DNA of 21,394 nt from positions 1-21,394 of IMG/VR virus record IMGVR_UViG_3300025669_001092; one strand, written 5' to 3'. The translations under genes and the position numbers were made by a program. Shown in pieces: positions 1 to 7,186 of the stretch (position 1 is its first letter; each line of letters starts with the position of its first letter). Source of the DNA: a virus. The notes beneath the pieces are model-generated. The model did not search any database. It was not told the DNA's origin and saw only the letters and a program-made list of their open reading frames with translations.

Positions 1-1070
1 CGTTTCAATTCTGTTGTATTACATATAAAAGGAGTACCAAACCAACACGTACTTGCCTCCTGCAATTCCTTTACTCCTCTAATCCCTGATATATTACGAG
101 TAACTATCGCTTCTATTGTCGTTTTAGCTATTCTCCTATTGAAATCAATCTTATTAAACTTCTCTAACTGTACCGATCCGATTGCTCCCTGTAAATCTAA
201 CGGCTTTACATTGTAACCCATACTAGAAAATACATATTTATGATCCACCACTCCATCGTATTTGTCTAACCATTTGGCAAATCTATGTTTGCATTTTCCT
301 TCCGGCAATAAGCTATCTGTACCAATGCAATAACAATCCCTTCCCCAATTGACTAGACTCCGCATCAGTTTCATTAACGGTTGATTATCCGAACAAACCA
401 TTCCTCCCTCTCCAGTAGAAATATGATGAGCCGGATAAAATGAATTTGAATATGCTATGCTATATTCGTTCAAATATTTTTCACCCCACTTAGAACCTAA
501 ACTATCACAGTTATCAAGTATTAATTTTAAACTATATTTTTCACAGATATCAATAAGTTTGTTCATGTTAGGAGGATTACCCAATACCGGAGCTAAAAAT
601 ATTCCTTTTGTCCGTTCAGTTATCTTCTCCTCTATTTTACTTAAATCAAAATTTAAAGTTTCCCACTCAATATCTACGAACACAGGTTTTAACCTATTCT
701 GATGTAATACTGAAATTGTAGTGGGAAAAGCTGCTGGAGAAACTATAATCTCATCCTCATCCTGCCATTCATAATACTGTTTCAAACCAGCAATCAATAT
801 CAAATTAGCAGAAGATCCTGAATTAGTCATTAATGAATGCTTTGTATGGAACATCTCACTAAACTTCTTTTCAAACGCACTAACATTCTTATCAACCGTA
901 ACCCACTTACCATTTAACAAAACACTGATAGCAGCTACCATTTCCTTGTCATCCCAATAAGGACCAGAATAGTAGATAGGAGTTTCCCCTGGTATAAAAT
1001 TATCAGTATTATATACGTAAGGAACTTTATGATCCTTTACCAAAGTTTGTATGATGTCTTCTACAATCAT
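1..1070 (-). CDS. rfbH: RfbH/E1-like CDP-4-keto-6-deoxyglucose-3-dehydrase, partial (C-terminus beyond window)
   Basis: PLP-dependent fold-type I enzyme of the DegT/DnrJ/EryC1/StrS family; 356 residues are visible and the family is usually about 430-440 long. Seen: GSSAN (85-89) for PLP phosphate binding, LILDNCD with Asp187, and FYPAHH (211-216), where His replaces the Schiff-base Lys of the aminotransferases. That replacement is the hallmark of the E1/ColD 3-dehydrases. Cysteines 188, 246, 248 and 260 give C-X57-C-X1-C-X11-C, almost the E1 [2Fe-2S] pattern (C-X57-C-X1-C-X7-C), so E1 is preferred over cluster-free ColD. DHKYVFSSMGYN and LQGAIGSVQLEK also follow RfbH. In the known pathway E1 works with a flavin/Fe-S reductase (E3) to remove the 3-OH of CDP-4-keto-6-deoxyglucose, leading to 3,6-dideoxyhexoses of O-antigens; no E3 is in view. 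The ATG overlaps the upstream GT10 stop as ATGA, implying coupled translation. Confidence 0.88.
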   Translation of the reverse strand, partial: MIVEDIIQTLVKDHKVPYVYNTDNFIPGETPIYYSGPYWDDKEMVAAISVLLNGKWVTVDKNVSAFEKKFSEMFHTKHSLMTNSGSSANLILIAGLKQYYEWQDEDEIIVSPAAFPTTISVLHQNRLKPVFVDIEWETLNFDLSKIEEKITERTKGIFLAPVLGNPPNMNKLIDICEKYSLKLILDNCDSLGSKWGEKYLNEYSIAYSNSFYPAHHISTGEGGMVCSDNQPLMKLMRSLVNWGRDCYCIGTDSLLPEGKCKHRFAKWLDKYDGVVDHKYVFSSMGYNVKPLDLQGAIGSVQLEKFNKIDFNRRIAKTTIEAIVTRNISGIRGVKELQEASTCWFGTPFICNTTELK

Positions 1071-1870
1071 TTTATTTCTTTTAATAGATTAACTATTGCT
1101 GTTTTTATTTGCTCATTATGATCACACCATTTTTCCGACCTCTTGAAATTATCCTGCATTGCCGGCAACATTCTTTCATATTGCTCTATTGTAACGTTAT
1201 TACAAGCTTCCACCATTTCATCTACGCTATTTACTTGAATTATTCCATCAGCATTAAAAAACTCCCCTATATTATCAGCTCCGTAGTATATAGGTACGGT
1301 CAATGTTTGAAAACAATCAATCAACTTCTCAGTAAAGTAATTGTTCATTGATGTGTTCTCGATTGCTATGTGATATTGGGAATCAAATAACGGAGTTTTA
1401 GAAGCTCCCAAAACAAGCTCATTATTATAATTGGCTCCTTTCCACTTATAATGCCCACTCAAATAAAATTTTCTTACTATTTCAATCCTACCTCTTTTTT
1501 TCCACAACTCATGCCGTACTCTATATCCTTCCATAGTTCTATTCGCTTTCCCTCCAACGACCGTAGATACTGAAAACCTTTTCCAGGGCGAAACATATCC
1601 TTTTGCCCAAGTATCTATGCAATGAAAAAACCTTGCTTTAGTATTAGTTTCAAGTAAGCTCTCCCGATAAGTTAATACGTAATTATAATTTTTTGGGAAT
1701 CTATTAACCAACAACACTAAATCATCCCTACAAGCCTCCTCCAAAATTATAATACGAATACTTCCAGCTGGAATTACTTTCACAGGAAACCGATCAATAT
1801 AAACCTTCACATCCTTGTCGGTATCTATATCTATGTTAAGTAAATGATTATAATAAAATTTAACCTTCAT
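1067..1870 (-). CDS. GT10 family fucosyltransferase-like glycosyltransferase
   Basis: 267 residues. The C-terminal half carries the GT10 donor-binding signature at residues 166-211: an AIENT core, then YFTEKL, then VPIYYG and a following NADGII. In known alpha-1,3/1,4-fucosyltransferases this region binds GDP-fucose. The N-terminal half (1-130) is poorly conserved, as expected for the acceptor-side domain. There is no signal peptide or membrane anchor, so it is likely cytosolic and would modify lipid-linked sugars, nucleotide-activated intermediates or phage proteins. It starts 11 nt inside the end of the GT11-GT2 gene and overlaps the dehydrase by ATGA, so it sits in a tightly coupled sugar operon. 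The family is clear; the acceptor and linkage cannot be read from sequence. Confidence 0.87.
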   Translation of the reverse strand: MKVKFYYNHLLNIDIDTDKDVKVYIDRFPVKVIPAGSIRIIILEEACRDDLVLLVNRFPKNYNYVLTYRESLLETNTKARFFHCIDTWAKGYVSPWKRFSVSTVVGGKANRTMEGYRVRHELWKKRGRIEIVRKFYLSGHYKWKGANYNNELVLGASKTPLFDSQYHIAIENTSMNNYFTEKLIDCFQTLTVPIYYGADNIGEFFNADGIIQVNSVDEMVEACNNVTIEQYERMLPAMQDNFKRSEKWCDHNEQIKTAIVNLLKEIK

Positions 1871-3392
1871 AATCTGGAGTTACTAAATGTACTGCTCTAT
1901 ATTTATTTTTCGTTAATTTCAATAACCTATGATATAAATTATGATTCTTATTTGTTGCTCCTTTAGCCTTATTGGTTATAGGGTGCCATTGATGAAACAC
2001 AAAAGGATCTGCCGTTATTTCAAGTTTCAATCCTAATGTTTTAACTTGGTGCAGAAAATAATTATCTTCATAAGCATTCCCATCTTTAAACCGTTCATCA
2101 AATCCATTCAACTGTATTAGATTTTTAGTTGTTATTGCTGAACAAAAATTATATCCTACTGGTCTATGTACTGGATGATTATGCCATCCACTTTCCTTTC
2201 TTGATACTTTAGGCTTATTATTAATAATCACAGTTTCTGGAACCTCCCCTTCAGACAAACAGTAACAACCAAAAGAAATATACTCCTCATCCGTCATTTG
2301 CTTGGCTCTCTCCAGTATGTTACCTTGATGATAACATTCACTATGCTGTATGATTATACTCTTGGGAGAACCCTTTAAAGCCTCTAAAATACCAGTATTA
2401 AGAGCAACAACAGGATTGGACCACCCTTCATTTTTTATTTTGAGTACTTTAACCTCATAAGGCAGAGCAAAAATAAAGGCTTCATTTATGCTTCCGTTAT
2501 CATCTACAATTATTACATTGAAATCTTTTGTGTCGTATTGTTTAAATGATTCTAGGGTTCGTGTCAACTGCTTTTGCCGATCACGGAAATGAGTCATGAC
2601 AATCGTTACCATTTCTTTTCCTGTACCAATTCCCCACCCTGGAGGAGATACCACTATCTTCTCTGGATTATCATTTAAGTAAGCTGCCCACCGACTGAAT
2701 GAACTATTTGCTGTAATATTATGATCACACAATTTCATTAATTCAAAATCCAAGTAATCCTCCAAATGAACGAATGTAATTTTACGGGAAAAGTATTCCT
2801 CCTTAAAATGCTCCTTACTCCACTTCATCCCATTACCAAATACATATATATCTCCTTCTGTATGGCGTAAAGCTTCCATGTAATAGCTTAACGGTAATAG
2901 GTAAAACCCTTTCCTACCAATATAGTCTTCTCTTCTTACATGGACGGATACTGACGGATTTTCAGTGATTTGTTTTTTCAATCTCAAATACTCATCTGTA
3001 TAATACTTCTTCTGTACACAAAACTCCTTACGAAGTCTTGGTAATATACTTTCATAATACTTAAAATCATTCCAGTAACCTAAAAAGTTATTATTATCCA
3101 TCTGTAATAAATCGGGATTATAACCAGTATCTTTAACAGGCTTTTTATCCAAAAATGAATGTATTTTTACTTCTGTATTAAACATTCCTAAACGATAATA
3201 ACGAGGAGAATCTTCCCACCTAAAAAATACACCATCTGTCCACTCTCCTTTTCCATTCTTAATACCACGAGCTCTACGCTCATACCAACCAGTAGCATAC
3301 CTCACATCAATTCCATTCTCTGCCTGAGCTTGACCAAAGGCATACTGTGATAATTGATTTCCTAACCCTGCATATATTCGTACTACATTCAC
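1860..3392 (-). CDS. GT11 (alpha-1,2-fucosyltransferase-like) fused to GT2 glycosyltransferase
   Basis: 510 residues with two catalytic units. Residues 1 to about 255 are GT11-like: GLGNQ near the N-terminus (9-13), HVRREDY (151-157) matching the HxRRxDY donor-binding motif, and LCDHNITANSSFSRWAAYLN (221-240), the usual C-terminal GT11 motif. Residues 261 to about 500 are a GT2/GT-A domain: VTIVMTHFRDR at the start, VDDNG (296-300) in the nucleotide-sugar/metal-binding position, and an acidic ED pair near 442 in the place of the catalytic base. The start is GTG and overlaps the upstream Fcl stop as GTGA. GT11 enzymes transfer fucose from GDP-fucose; the GT2 donor is unknown. The fusion suggests two successive additions to the same glycan. 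Confidence 0.88.
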   Translation of the reverse strand: MNVVRIYAGLGNQLSQYAFGQAQAENGIDVRYATGWYERRARGIKNGKGEWTDGVFFRWEDSPRYYRLGMFNTEVKIHSFLDKKPVKDTGYNPDLLQMDNNNFLGYWNDFKYYESILPRLRKEFCVQKKYYTDEYLRLKKQITENPSVSVHVRREDYIGRKGFYLLPLSYYMEALRHTEGDIYVFGNGMKWSKEHFKEEYFSRKITFVHLEDYLDFELMKLCDHNITANSSFSRWAAYLNDNPEKIVVSPPGWGIGTGKEMVTIVMTHFRDRQKQLTRTLESFKQYDTKDFNVIIVDDNGSINEAFIFALPYEVKVLKIKNEGWSNPVVALNTGILEALKGSPKSIIIQHSECYHQGNILERAKQMTDEEYISFGCYCLSEGEVPETVIINNKPKVSRKESGWHNHPVHRPVGYNFCSAITTKNLIQLNGFDERFKDGNAYEDNYFLHQVKTLGLKLEITADPFVFHQWHPITNKAKGATNKNHNLYHRLLKLTKNKYRAVHLVTPDYEG

Positions 3393-3970
3393 GCCGCTAA
3401 TATTTTATCTTTCCAGATTGCCGGCAATACATGACAGTTAGATAAATGAAAATTATCACGAATCCCGTATAAATTAGTTGGCATCGCTGATATAAAATTA
3501 CAACCATACTGTTTCCTATAAGCATCACATGTTATAAGACCAGCAATCTTTGCAATAGCATAACCTATATTAGACGACTCCAATGAATCCGTCAACAAAT
3601 ACTCTTCCCGTATTGGTTGTTTGCATAACTTCGGATAGATACAAGCTGATCCCAAAAATATTAACTTTTCAACTCCAGATAATCTAGCAGCTTCTATAAC
3701 GTTTGTTTGAACTAAAAGATTTTCCCTTATAAAGTCTCCAGGGCAAGTCATATTGGCATTAATACCACCAACTCTAGCAGCTGCCAAAAATACATACTCT
3801 GGTCTATCCGTACTGAATATCCACTTGACTACATTTGGATCTGCTAAATCACAATTTTTGTGTGGGTAGGTAATAAGATTATAATACCCTTGGTTTTGTA
3901 AAGCTCTGACAATAGCTGATCCAACCAACCCGGTATGTCCTGCTACATATATTTTACTTGTCTTCTCCAT
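3389..3970 (-). CDS. fcl: Truncated GDP-L-fucose synthase (NAD(P)-dependent epimerase/reductase)
   Basis: 193 residues against about 310-320 for the family. Full-length Fcl/WcaG converts GDP-4-keto-6-deoxymannose to GDP-L-fucose. Seen: the NADP-binding GHTGLVG (11-17), and every catalytic residue known from E. coli Fcl at a +1 offset: Ser108 and Cys110 (GSACIYP), Tyr137 and Lys141 (YAIAK), and His180 (NCHVLP). The protein stops about 13 residues after His180, so the C-terminal GDP-sugar binding domain is absent. The following bases belong to the next gene, with a GTGA overlap, so this is a deletion rather than a simple frameshift. Its start overlaps the upstream gene by 17 nt. It may be a decaying gene, or it may have a different role. 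No Gmd (GDP-mannose dehydratase) gene is in view. Confidence 0.85.
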   Translation of the reverse strand: MEKTSKIYVAGHTGLVGSAIVRALQNQGYYNLITYPHKNCDLADPNVVKWIFSTDRPEYVFLAAARVGGINANMTCPGDFIRENLLVQTNVIEAARLSGVEKLIFLGSACIYPKLCKQPIREEYLLTDSLESSNIGYAIAKIAGLITCDAYRKQYGCNFISAMPTNLYGIRDNFHLSNCHVLPAIWKDKILAA

Positions 3971-4667
3971 TTAGAATCTCTTTAACAGTTGACTTTCTAA
4001 ATATTTTAATCGTACTATCCGGACAGGCATTAATTATTTCCACTCCTCTAAGTAAAGCATCTCTTTGAATAGCGGGAAAACCACGGGAATGCCTTTCAAA
4101 TGGTAATCCCTTTACTTCTCCTGGTTTTCTATTAGCTGTTCCATATAATCCATGCCAATGTTGTTTATGCTCTTTATCCAACTTCATATCAAATCCAAGT
4201 AGGATAATTTTAGAAACTCCCGAATTTACTGCTACACTTATTGCAGCTGATCCACTATTGCCATTCCAACAAACCTTACTATAATCAGGACTAATTCCTT
4301 GGCCATGTTTTCCATTCCGATTTAATACCTTAATATGCTCCGTATCATTTTTCAATAAACTAGCATGACAAGATACTTTCATTCCAATAAATTCAGCTAG
4401 TAGTTCCCTATTTTCAAGATACCAACGTTTATCACCAAAAAATACCATGTCAATCCAATCTCCAATTAAAAACGCTGAATTAACTCCTATTACATGCTTT
4501 CCATGTATTGCTTTCATGTAAGGAGAATAAGCCCTAGGTGGTAACTTACCACTTAGTACCTGTTGAATAATATCATCAGGAACATCAAACTGCCTTGGAA
4601 CAGATGGACCTCCACCGATAATCCAACATTCTCCATCTGTCCACATTCTTGGAACTGTCCATCTCAT
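3954..4667 (-). CDS. GGGPS-motif Rossmann protein, DUF115/sialyltransferase-like (function unproven)
   Basis: 237 residues, no signal peptide. A nucleotide-binding-like loop GGGPS (18-22) follows a hydrophobic strand (CWII). Further conserved-looking blocks are HVIGVNSAF, GDWIDMVFFGD, NSGSAAISVAVNSGV, IILLGFDM, HWHG and an H-x-x-GFPAI block near the C-terminus. A GxGPS loop followed by VN-A/S-F resembles the Rossmann core of DUF115/Maf and GT42 sialyltransferase-like proteins, and very similar unannotated proteins are common in tailed phages. It lies between a capsid-proximal gene and clear sugar genes, 5 nt after the 108-residue ORF and overlapping Fcl by 17 nt. A nucleotide-sugar role is therefore plausible but inferred. 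A GGAG lies just upstream of the start. Confidence 0.6.
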   Translation of the reverse strand: MRWTVPRMWTDGECWIIGGGPSVPRQFDVPDDIIQQVLSGKLPPRAYSPYMKAIHGKHVIGVNSAFLIGDWIDMVFFGDKRWYLENRELLAEFIGMKVSCHASLLKNDTEHIKVLNRNGKHGQGISPDYSKVCWNGNSGSAAISVAVNSGVSKIILLGFDMKLDKEHKQHWHGLYGTANRKPGEVKGLPFERHSRGFPAIQRDALLRGVEIINACPDSTIKIFRKSTVKEILNGEDK

Positions 4668-4672
4668 TTCTC

Positions 4673-4999
4673 CTACAATAGTTTAATCAACTCCAAAGCA
4701 CTCTCACGAGTCATTGCTTTTTCATTTAGTACCTTCCCATTAGAATTAACAACATCATACCACTTACCGCTACGATGTTTTATACTATAAATAGCCTGAA
4801 CAACTTTAATATCTTCCTTCATGCCTTCTGGTAATTTATCAATAGGAGCTATAATATCTTCACACCCTTTCGGAATGTCCATTAAACGAGCAGAAAATAC
4901 TTGTCCAGGTTTAATGATTTTATTTCCCATACGAAAACTACCTCTACCAAGTTTCTTCCACCTGATTAACTCATTTTTATTTTTCTTTGTACGTTCCAT
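4673..4999 (-). CDS. Hypothetical phage protein, 108 aa
   Basis: Not recognised. The N-terminus is very basic (several Lys/Arg in the first 20 residues), followed by a hydrophilic body, with a short C-terminal block (ALELIKLL) predicted helical. It is the first gene after the capsid gene and lies just downstream of the capsid terminator-like hairpin. Its start has only an A/T-rich leader without SD. Being next to the capsid gene suggests a head-related accessory role, but nothing in the sequence shows this. Confidence 0.6.
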   Translation of the reverse strand: MERTKKNKNELIRWKKLGRGSFRMGNKIIKPGQVFSARLMDIPKGCEDIIAPIDKLPEGMKEDIKVVQAIYSIKHRSGKWYDVVNSNGKVLNEKAMTRESALELIKLL

Positions 5000-5018
5000 T
5001 TTATTATTATTTAAAATT

Positions 5019-5038
5019 AAAAATCACTTGATTAGTGA
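5019..5038 (-). terminator. Weak intrinsic terminator-like hairpin after the capsid gene
   Basis: Read on the minus strand, TCACT-AATCA-AGTGA (5038 to 5024) forms a 5-bp stem with a 5-nt loop, followed at once by TTTTT and a further AT-rich run. It begins about 10 nt after the capsid TAG codon. The short stem suggests partial termination, which would lower expression of the glycosylation genes relative to the capsid. Confidence 0.45.
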
Positions 5039-5047
5039 ATATCTTAA

Positions 5048-6130
5048 CTATGACAAACGAGTTATTCCGCTGTTCCCATCTTGATCACTACGGATCTGAG
5101 GAACTTGGATAGTCAATACCTTATACTTGGTAATGAATTTTCCTTCTGTTTGCCATTGTACATTGGTAATTCCCATACCACGTACTAAACGTACTACATC
5201 ACTAGTCATTTGAATTAGTAATACATTATCAGCCGTCAAAGTATCAATTACCTTGATTCCTTTGATACCACCAACTTTCAGGATACGATCCCTGATAGTG
5301 GTTCCCGGAGTTACAGTGTCATAATCTTGATCCAATACAGTTTCATAAGCTGTAGGAATATATATCATCCAAGGACCATAATGCTTAGCATCAATACTAG
5401 CTTGCTTCATACTAATTACATCATTCAACAGATCAGCAGCAGATTTGGCTGAATCATCCCAGTCAGTACTCAACCTCACTGTATTCCTGTCTCCATGATT
5501 CAGATAACTCTTTATAGTACCTCCACCATAGGTGTATTCAGTATCTGTAAAGAGCATTGTTTCCAATTTCTCATTTACTTTACGGGCTGCTCTTTCCGCA
5601 GAAGTAGTATCCAGTGGATTACCTAACTTCCGACTTGCTGCCAATACTCTGGAGTTGATTTCATAATCAACGTGAATAATTGGAATTGGTAAGTAATTAG
5701 TTCCAAACTTCGGACGATCTCCTCTACTACGAGTCACTCCATCCATTGTCAGGTCTGCTTCCATTGCATCACTTACGTCATGGTATTCAAGTACCGTAGT
5801 ACCCATTGCATTACCAAGATTGTAAACTAAACCGTTATCAACCAAATCCTGTACTCCACCAAGCCTTTGTCTAGAAATTTCCAATAAAGCCTCATCTAAT
5901 CTTTTCCACTCATCCCTACGAAGTGTACCAGTATTGTCATTAATAGGACTCGTTTGATAGTTACTTACTTTACTTGGATCACCTCCGCGATAAATAGTAA
6001 CATAAGTTCTTCCATCAGTACCAACGAATGGTCTCATTGCTCCCGGATCCATTTTACCTTGTTCTAACATATAACCAGCTACAGAACCTTCTGCACCTTT
6101 AGGACTCATAAAATCTACATTTGTTTTCAT
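5048..6130 (-). CDS. Major capsid protein (HK97-fold type)
   Basis: 360 residues. No short signature motif decides this; the call rests on length, composition and position. It has an early region rich in Gly/Asp, a middle with a helix-rich segment (EWKRLDEALLEISRQRLGGV), an extended strand region (LPIPIIHVDYEINSRVL) and a C-terminal part resembling the A/P-domain strands of encapsulin-like HK97 capsid proteins (PWMIYIPTAYETVL, GIKGIKVIDTL, NVLLIQMTSDVVRLV). It follows protease/scaffold and decoration genes, the standard head-gene order. The start is preceded by a strong SD, AAAGGAGGT, six bases before the ATG, fitting very high expression. A terminator-like hairpin follows the stop. No N-terminal delta domain is obvious; a separate scaffold could come from the protease ORF upstream. 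Confidence 0.85.
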   Translation of the reverse strand: MKTNVDFMSPKGAEGSVAGYMLEQGKMDPGAMRPFVGTDGRTYVTIYRGGDPSKVSNYQTSPINDNTGTLRRDEWKRLDEALLEISRQRLGGVQDLVDNGLVYNLGNAMGTTVLEYHDVSDAMEADLTMDGVTRSRGDRPKFGTNYLPIPIIHVDYEINSRVLAASRKLGNPLDTTSAERAARKVNEKLETMLFTDTEYTYGGGTIKSYLNHGDRNTVRLSTDWDDSAKSAADLLNDVISMKQASIDAKHYGPWMIYIPTAYETVLDQDYDTVTPGTTIRDRILKVGGIKGIKVIDTLTADNVLLIQMTSDVVRLVRGMGITNVQWQTEGKFITKYKVLTIQVPQIRSDQDGNSGITRLS

Positions 6131-6135
6131 TTTTT

Positions 6136-6144
6136 ACCTCCTTT
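6136..6144 (-). promoter_or_regulatory. Strong Shine-Dalgarno of the capsid gene
   Basis: AAAGGAGGT on the minus strand ends 5 nt before the capsid ATG. The same sequence and spacing recurs before the decoration gene (6675-6683). These contrast with the SD-less A/T leaders of most other genes in the operon. Confidence 0.8.
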
Positions 6145-6150
6145 CTGTTT

Positions 6151-6669
6151 TTAAATTATTCTTACTTTGATTCTCCTGTTATACGCAATCAGTGCAACAC
6201 TCTCCTCAGAGCCTACTCCACTTGAACCAGACAGGTTGGCTGCTTCTAAACATACACCAACAATCTGATTAGTATAAACATTCATATCAGTTACGGATTC
6301 TAAACTAGAACCACCAACTGCAATATCCGGTACATGAACTTTTAAATATCCATCTCCGTTAGATTCAAGAAAATCACCGATTGCGGCGTTTTGTCCATCT
6401 GCAAGTATAGCATATACCTGATCACCACGACCGGGAATCCATACTTGTATTGGTACACTTACAGCATAGGCTGTATCAATACCATTACCTTGCATTTCAT
6501 CTTCAAGTGCAAACATCTGAAGAGCATTTCGCCCAGCATTTGAATGTGCTTGTACAGTATCAGCTGAAGTAAGTTCCACCAACATACCCGGATAGATTGC
6601 TACCGCAGTTGCTGTGAGTTCTTCTACTACATCTGAATATTTTTTGATCTTAATCGTATTATATGACAT
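6151..6669 (-). CDS. Putative head decoration/stabilisation protein
   Basis: 172 residues, mainly beta-predicted, with Gly/Asp turns. VAIYPGMLVELT near the N-terminus and ADGQNAAIGDFLESNGDGYL in the middle are typical of small beta-barrel capsid cement proteins encoded directly before the capsid gene. A Gly/Ser stretch (SGSSGVGSEES) precedes a basic C-terminus. It shares the strong SD AAAGGAGGT with the capsid gene, implying a high-copy virion component. The family is not certain; the assignment comes from position, size and SD strength. Confidence 0.6.
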   Translation of the reverse strand: MSYNTIKIKKYSDVVEELTATAVAIYPGMLVELTSADTVQAHSNAGRNALQMFALEDEMQGNGIDTAYAVSVPIQVWIPGRGDQVYAILADGQNAAIGDFLESNGDGYLKVHVPDIAVGGSSLESVTDMNVYTNQIVGVCLEAANLSGSSGVGSEESVALIAYNRRIKVRII

Positions 6670-6685
6670 TTTTTACCTCCTTTCG

Positions 6686-7186
6686 TTAATTTTTAGCTTC
6701 TTCCTTGATTTCAATTCCAGGGAGAAACAATGGTTCTTCTTCATTATCCTTAATCTTGGAGCGTTCTGTATTTCCTCCAAGTAGAGAAAAATCGGTATCG
6801 TCTTTCAATGTAGACTTATATAATTTTTCAAGGGCATCCATCGACATTTCTTTAAAATCGACATCTGTGTATATATCTCCAGTATTCACTAAAATACTTT
6901 TTGACATTTTCGCTCGTTGTGCATTATATGTTCTTTCACCATACGCATACACTTCCGGATTAACAGTTGGTTGAGACTTTTTATAATCTTCAATCACTTG
7001 CAATTTTGCAGCCTCATTCAGTTGAGGAGCTTCTTCTTTGACCGGCTCATTAGGAAACATCTTTTCAATTACGTCTGCCTCCTGAGTCAGTAACCACTCT
7101 TTGTCCTTTTCAGTATATTTACTTAACACATTTGCGATAAGTTCATTTACCCTATCTGGACAAGGAGCTTTCTTTAATTCACTCAT
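6686..7186 (-). CDS. Nested scaffold-like protein from an internal start in the protease ORF
   Basis: 166 residues, same frame and stop as the protease ORF, beginning MSELKKAPCP. AAGGAGGT lies 7-8 nt before this ATG and is encoded by the KKEVKT codons of the longer ORF. The product is acidic/charged and mostly helical (ELIANVLSKY, DYKKSQ, MDALEKLYKSTL), as expected for a scaffold. A scaffold made from an in-frame internal start of a protease gene is known in lambda (C/Nu3). Internal initiation is inferred from the SD, its spacing and the composition change. Confidence 0.55.
   Translation of the reverse strand: MSELKKAPCPDRVNELIANVLSKYTEKDKEWLLTQEADVIEKMFPNEPVKEEAPQLNEAAKLQVIEDYKKSQPTVNPEVYAYGERTYNAQRAKMSKSILVNTGDIYTDVDFKEMSMDALEKLYKSTLKDDTDFSLLGGNTERSKIKDNEEEPLFLPGIEIKEEAKN

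Noticed and set aside
457-702. 81-codon plus-strand ORF in the RfbH-like gene
   Set aside because: Lies antisense to the dehydrase active-site region, which is clearly coding on the other strand.
97-1070. Reading the partial gene as an ordinary sugar aminotransferase
   Set aside because: The Schiff-base Lys position holds His (FYPAHH) and the E1 cysteines are present, so the dehydrase branch fits better.
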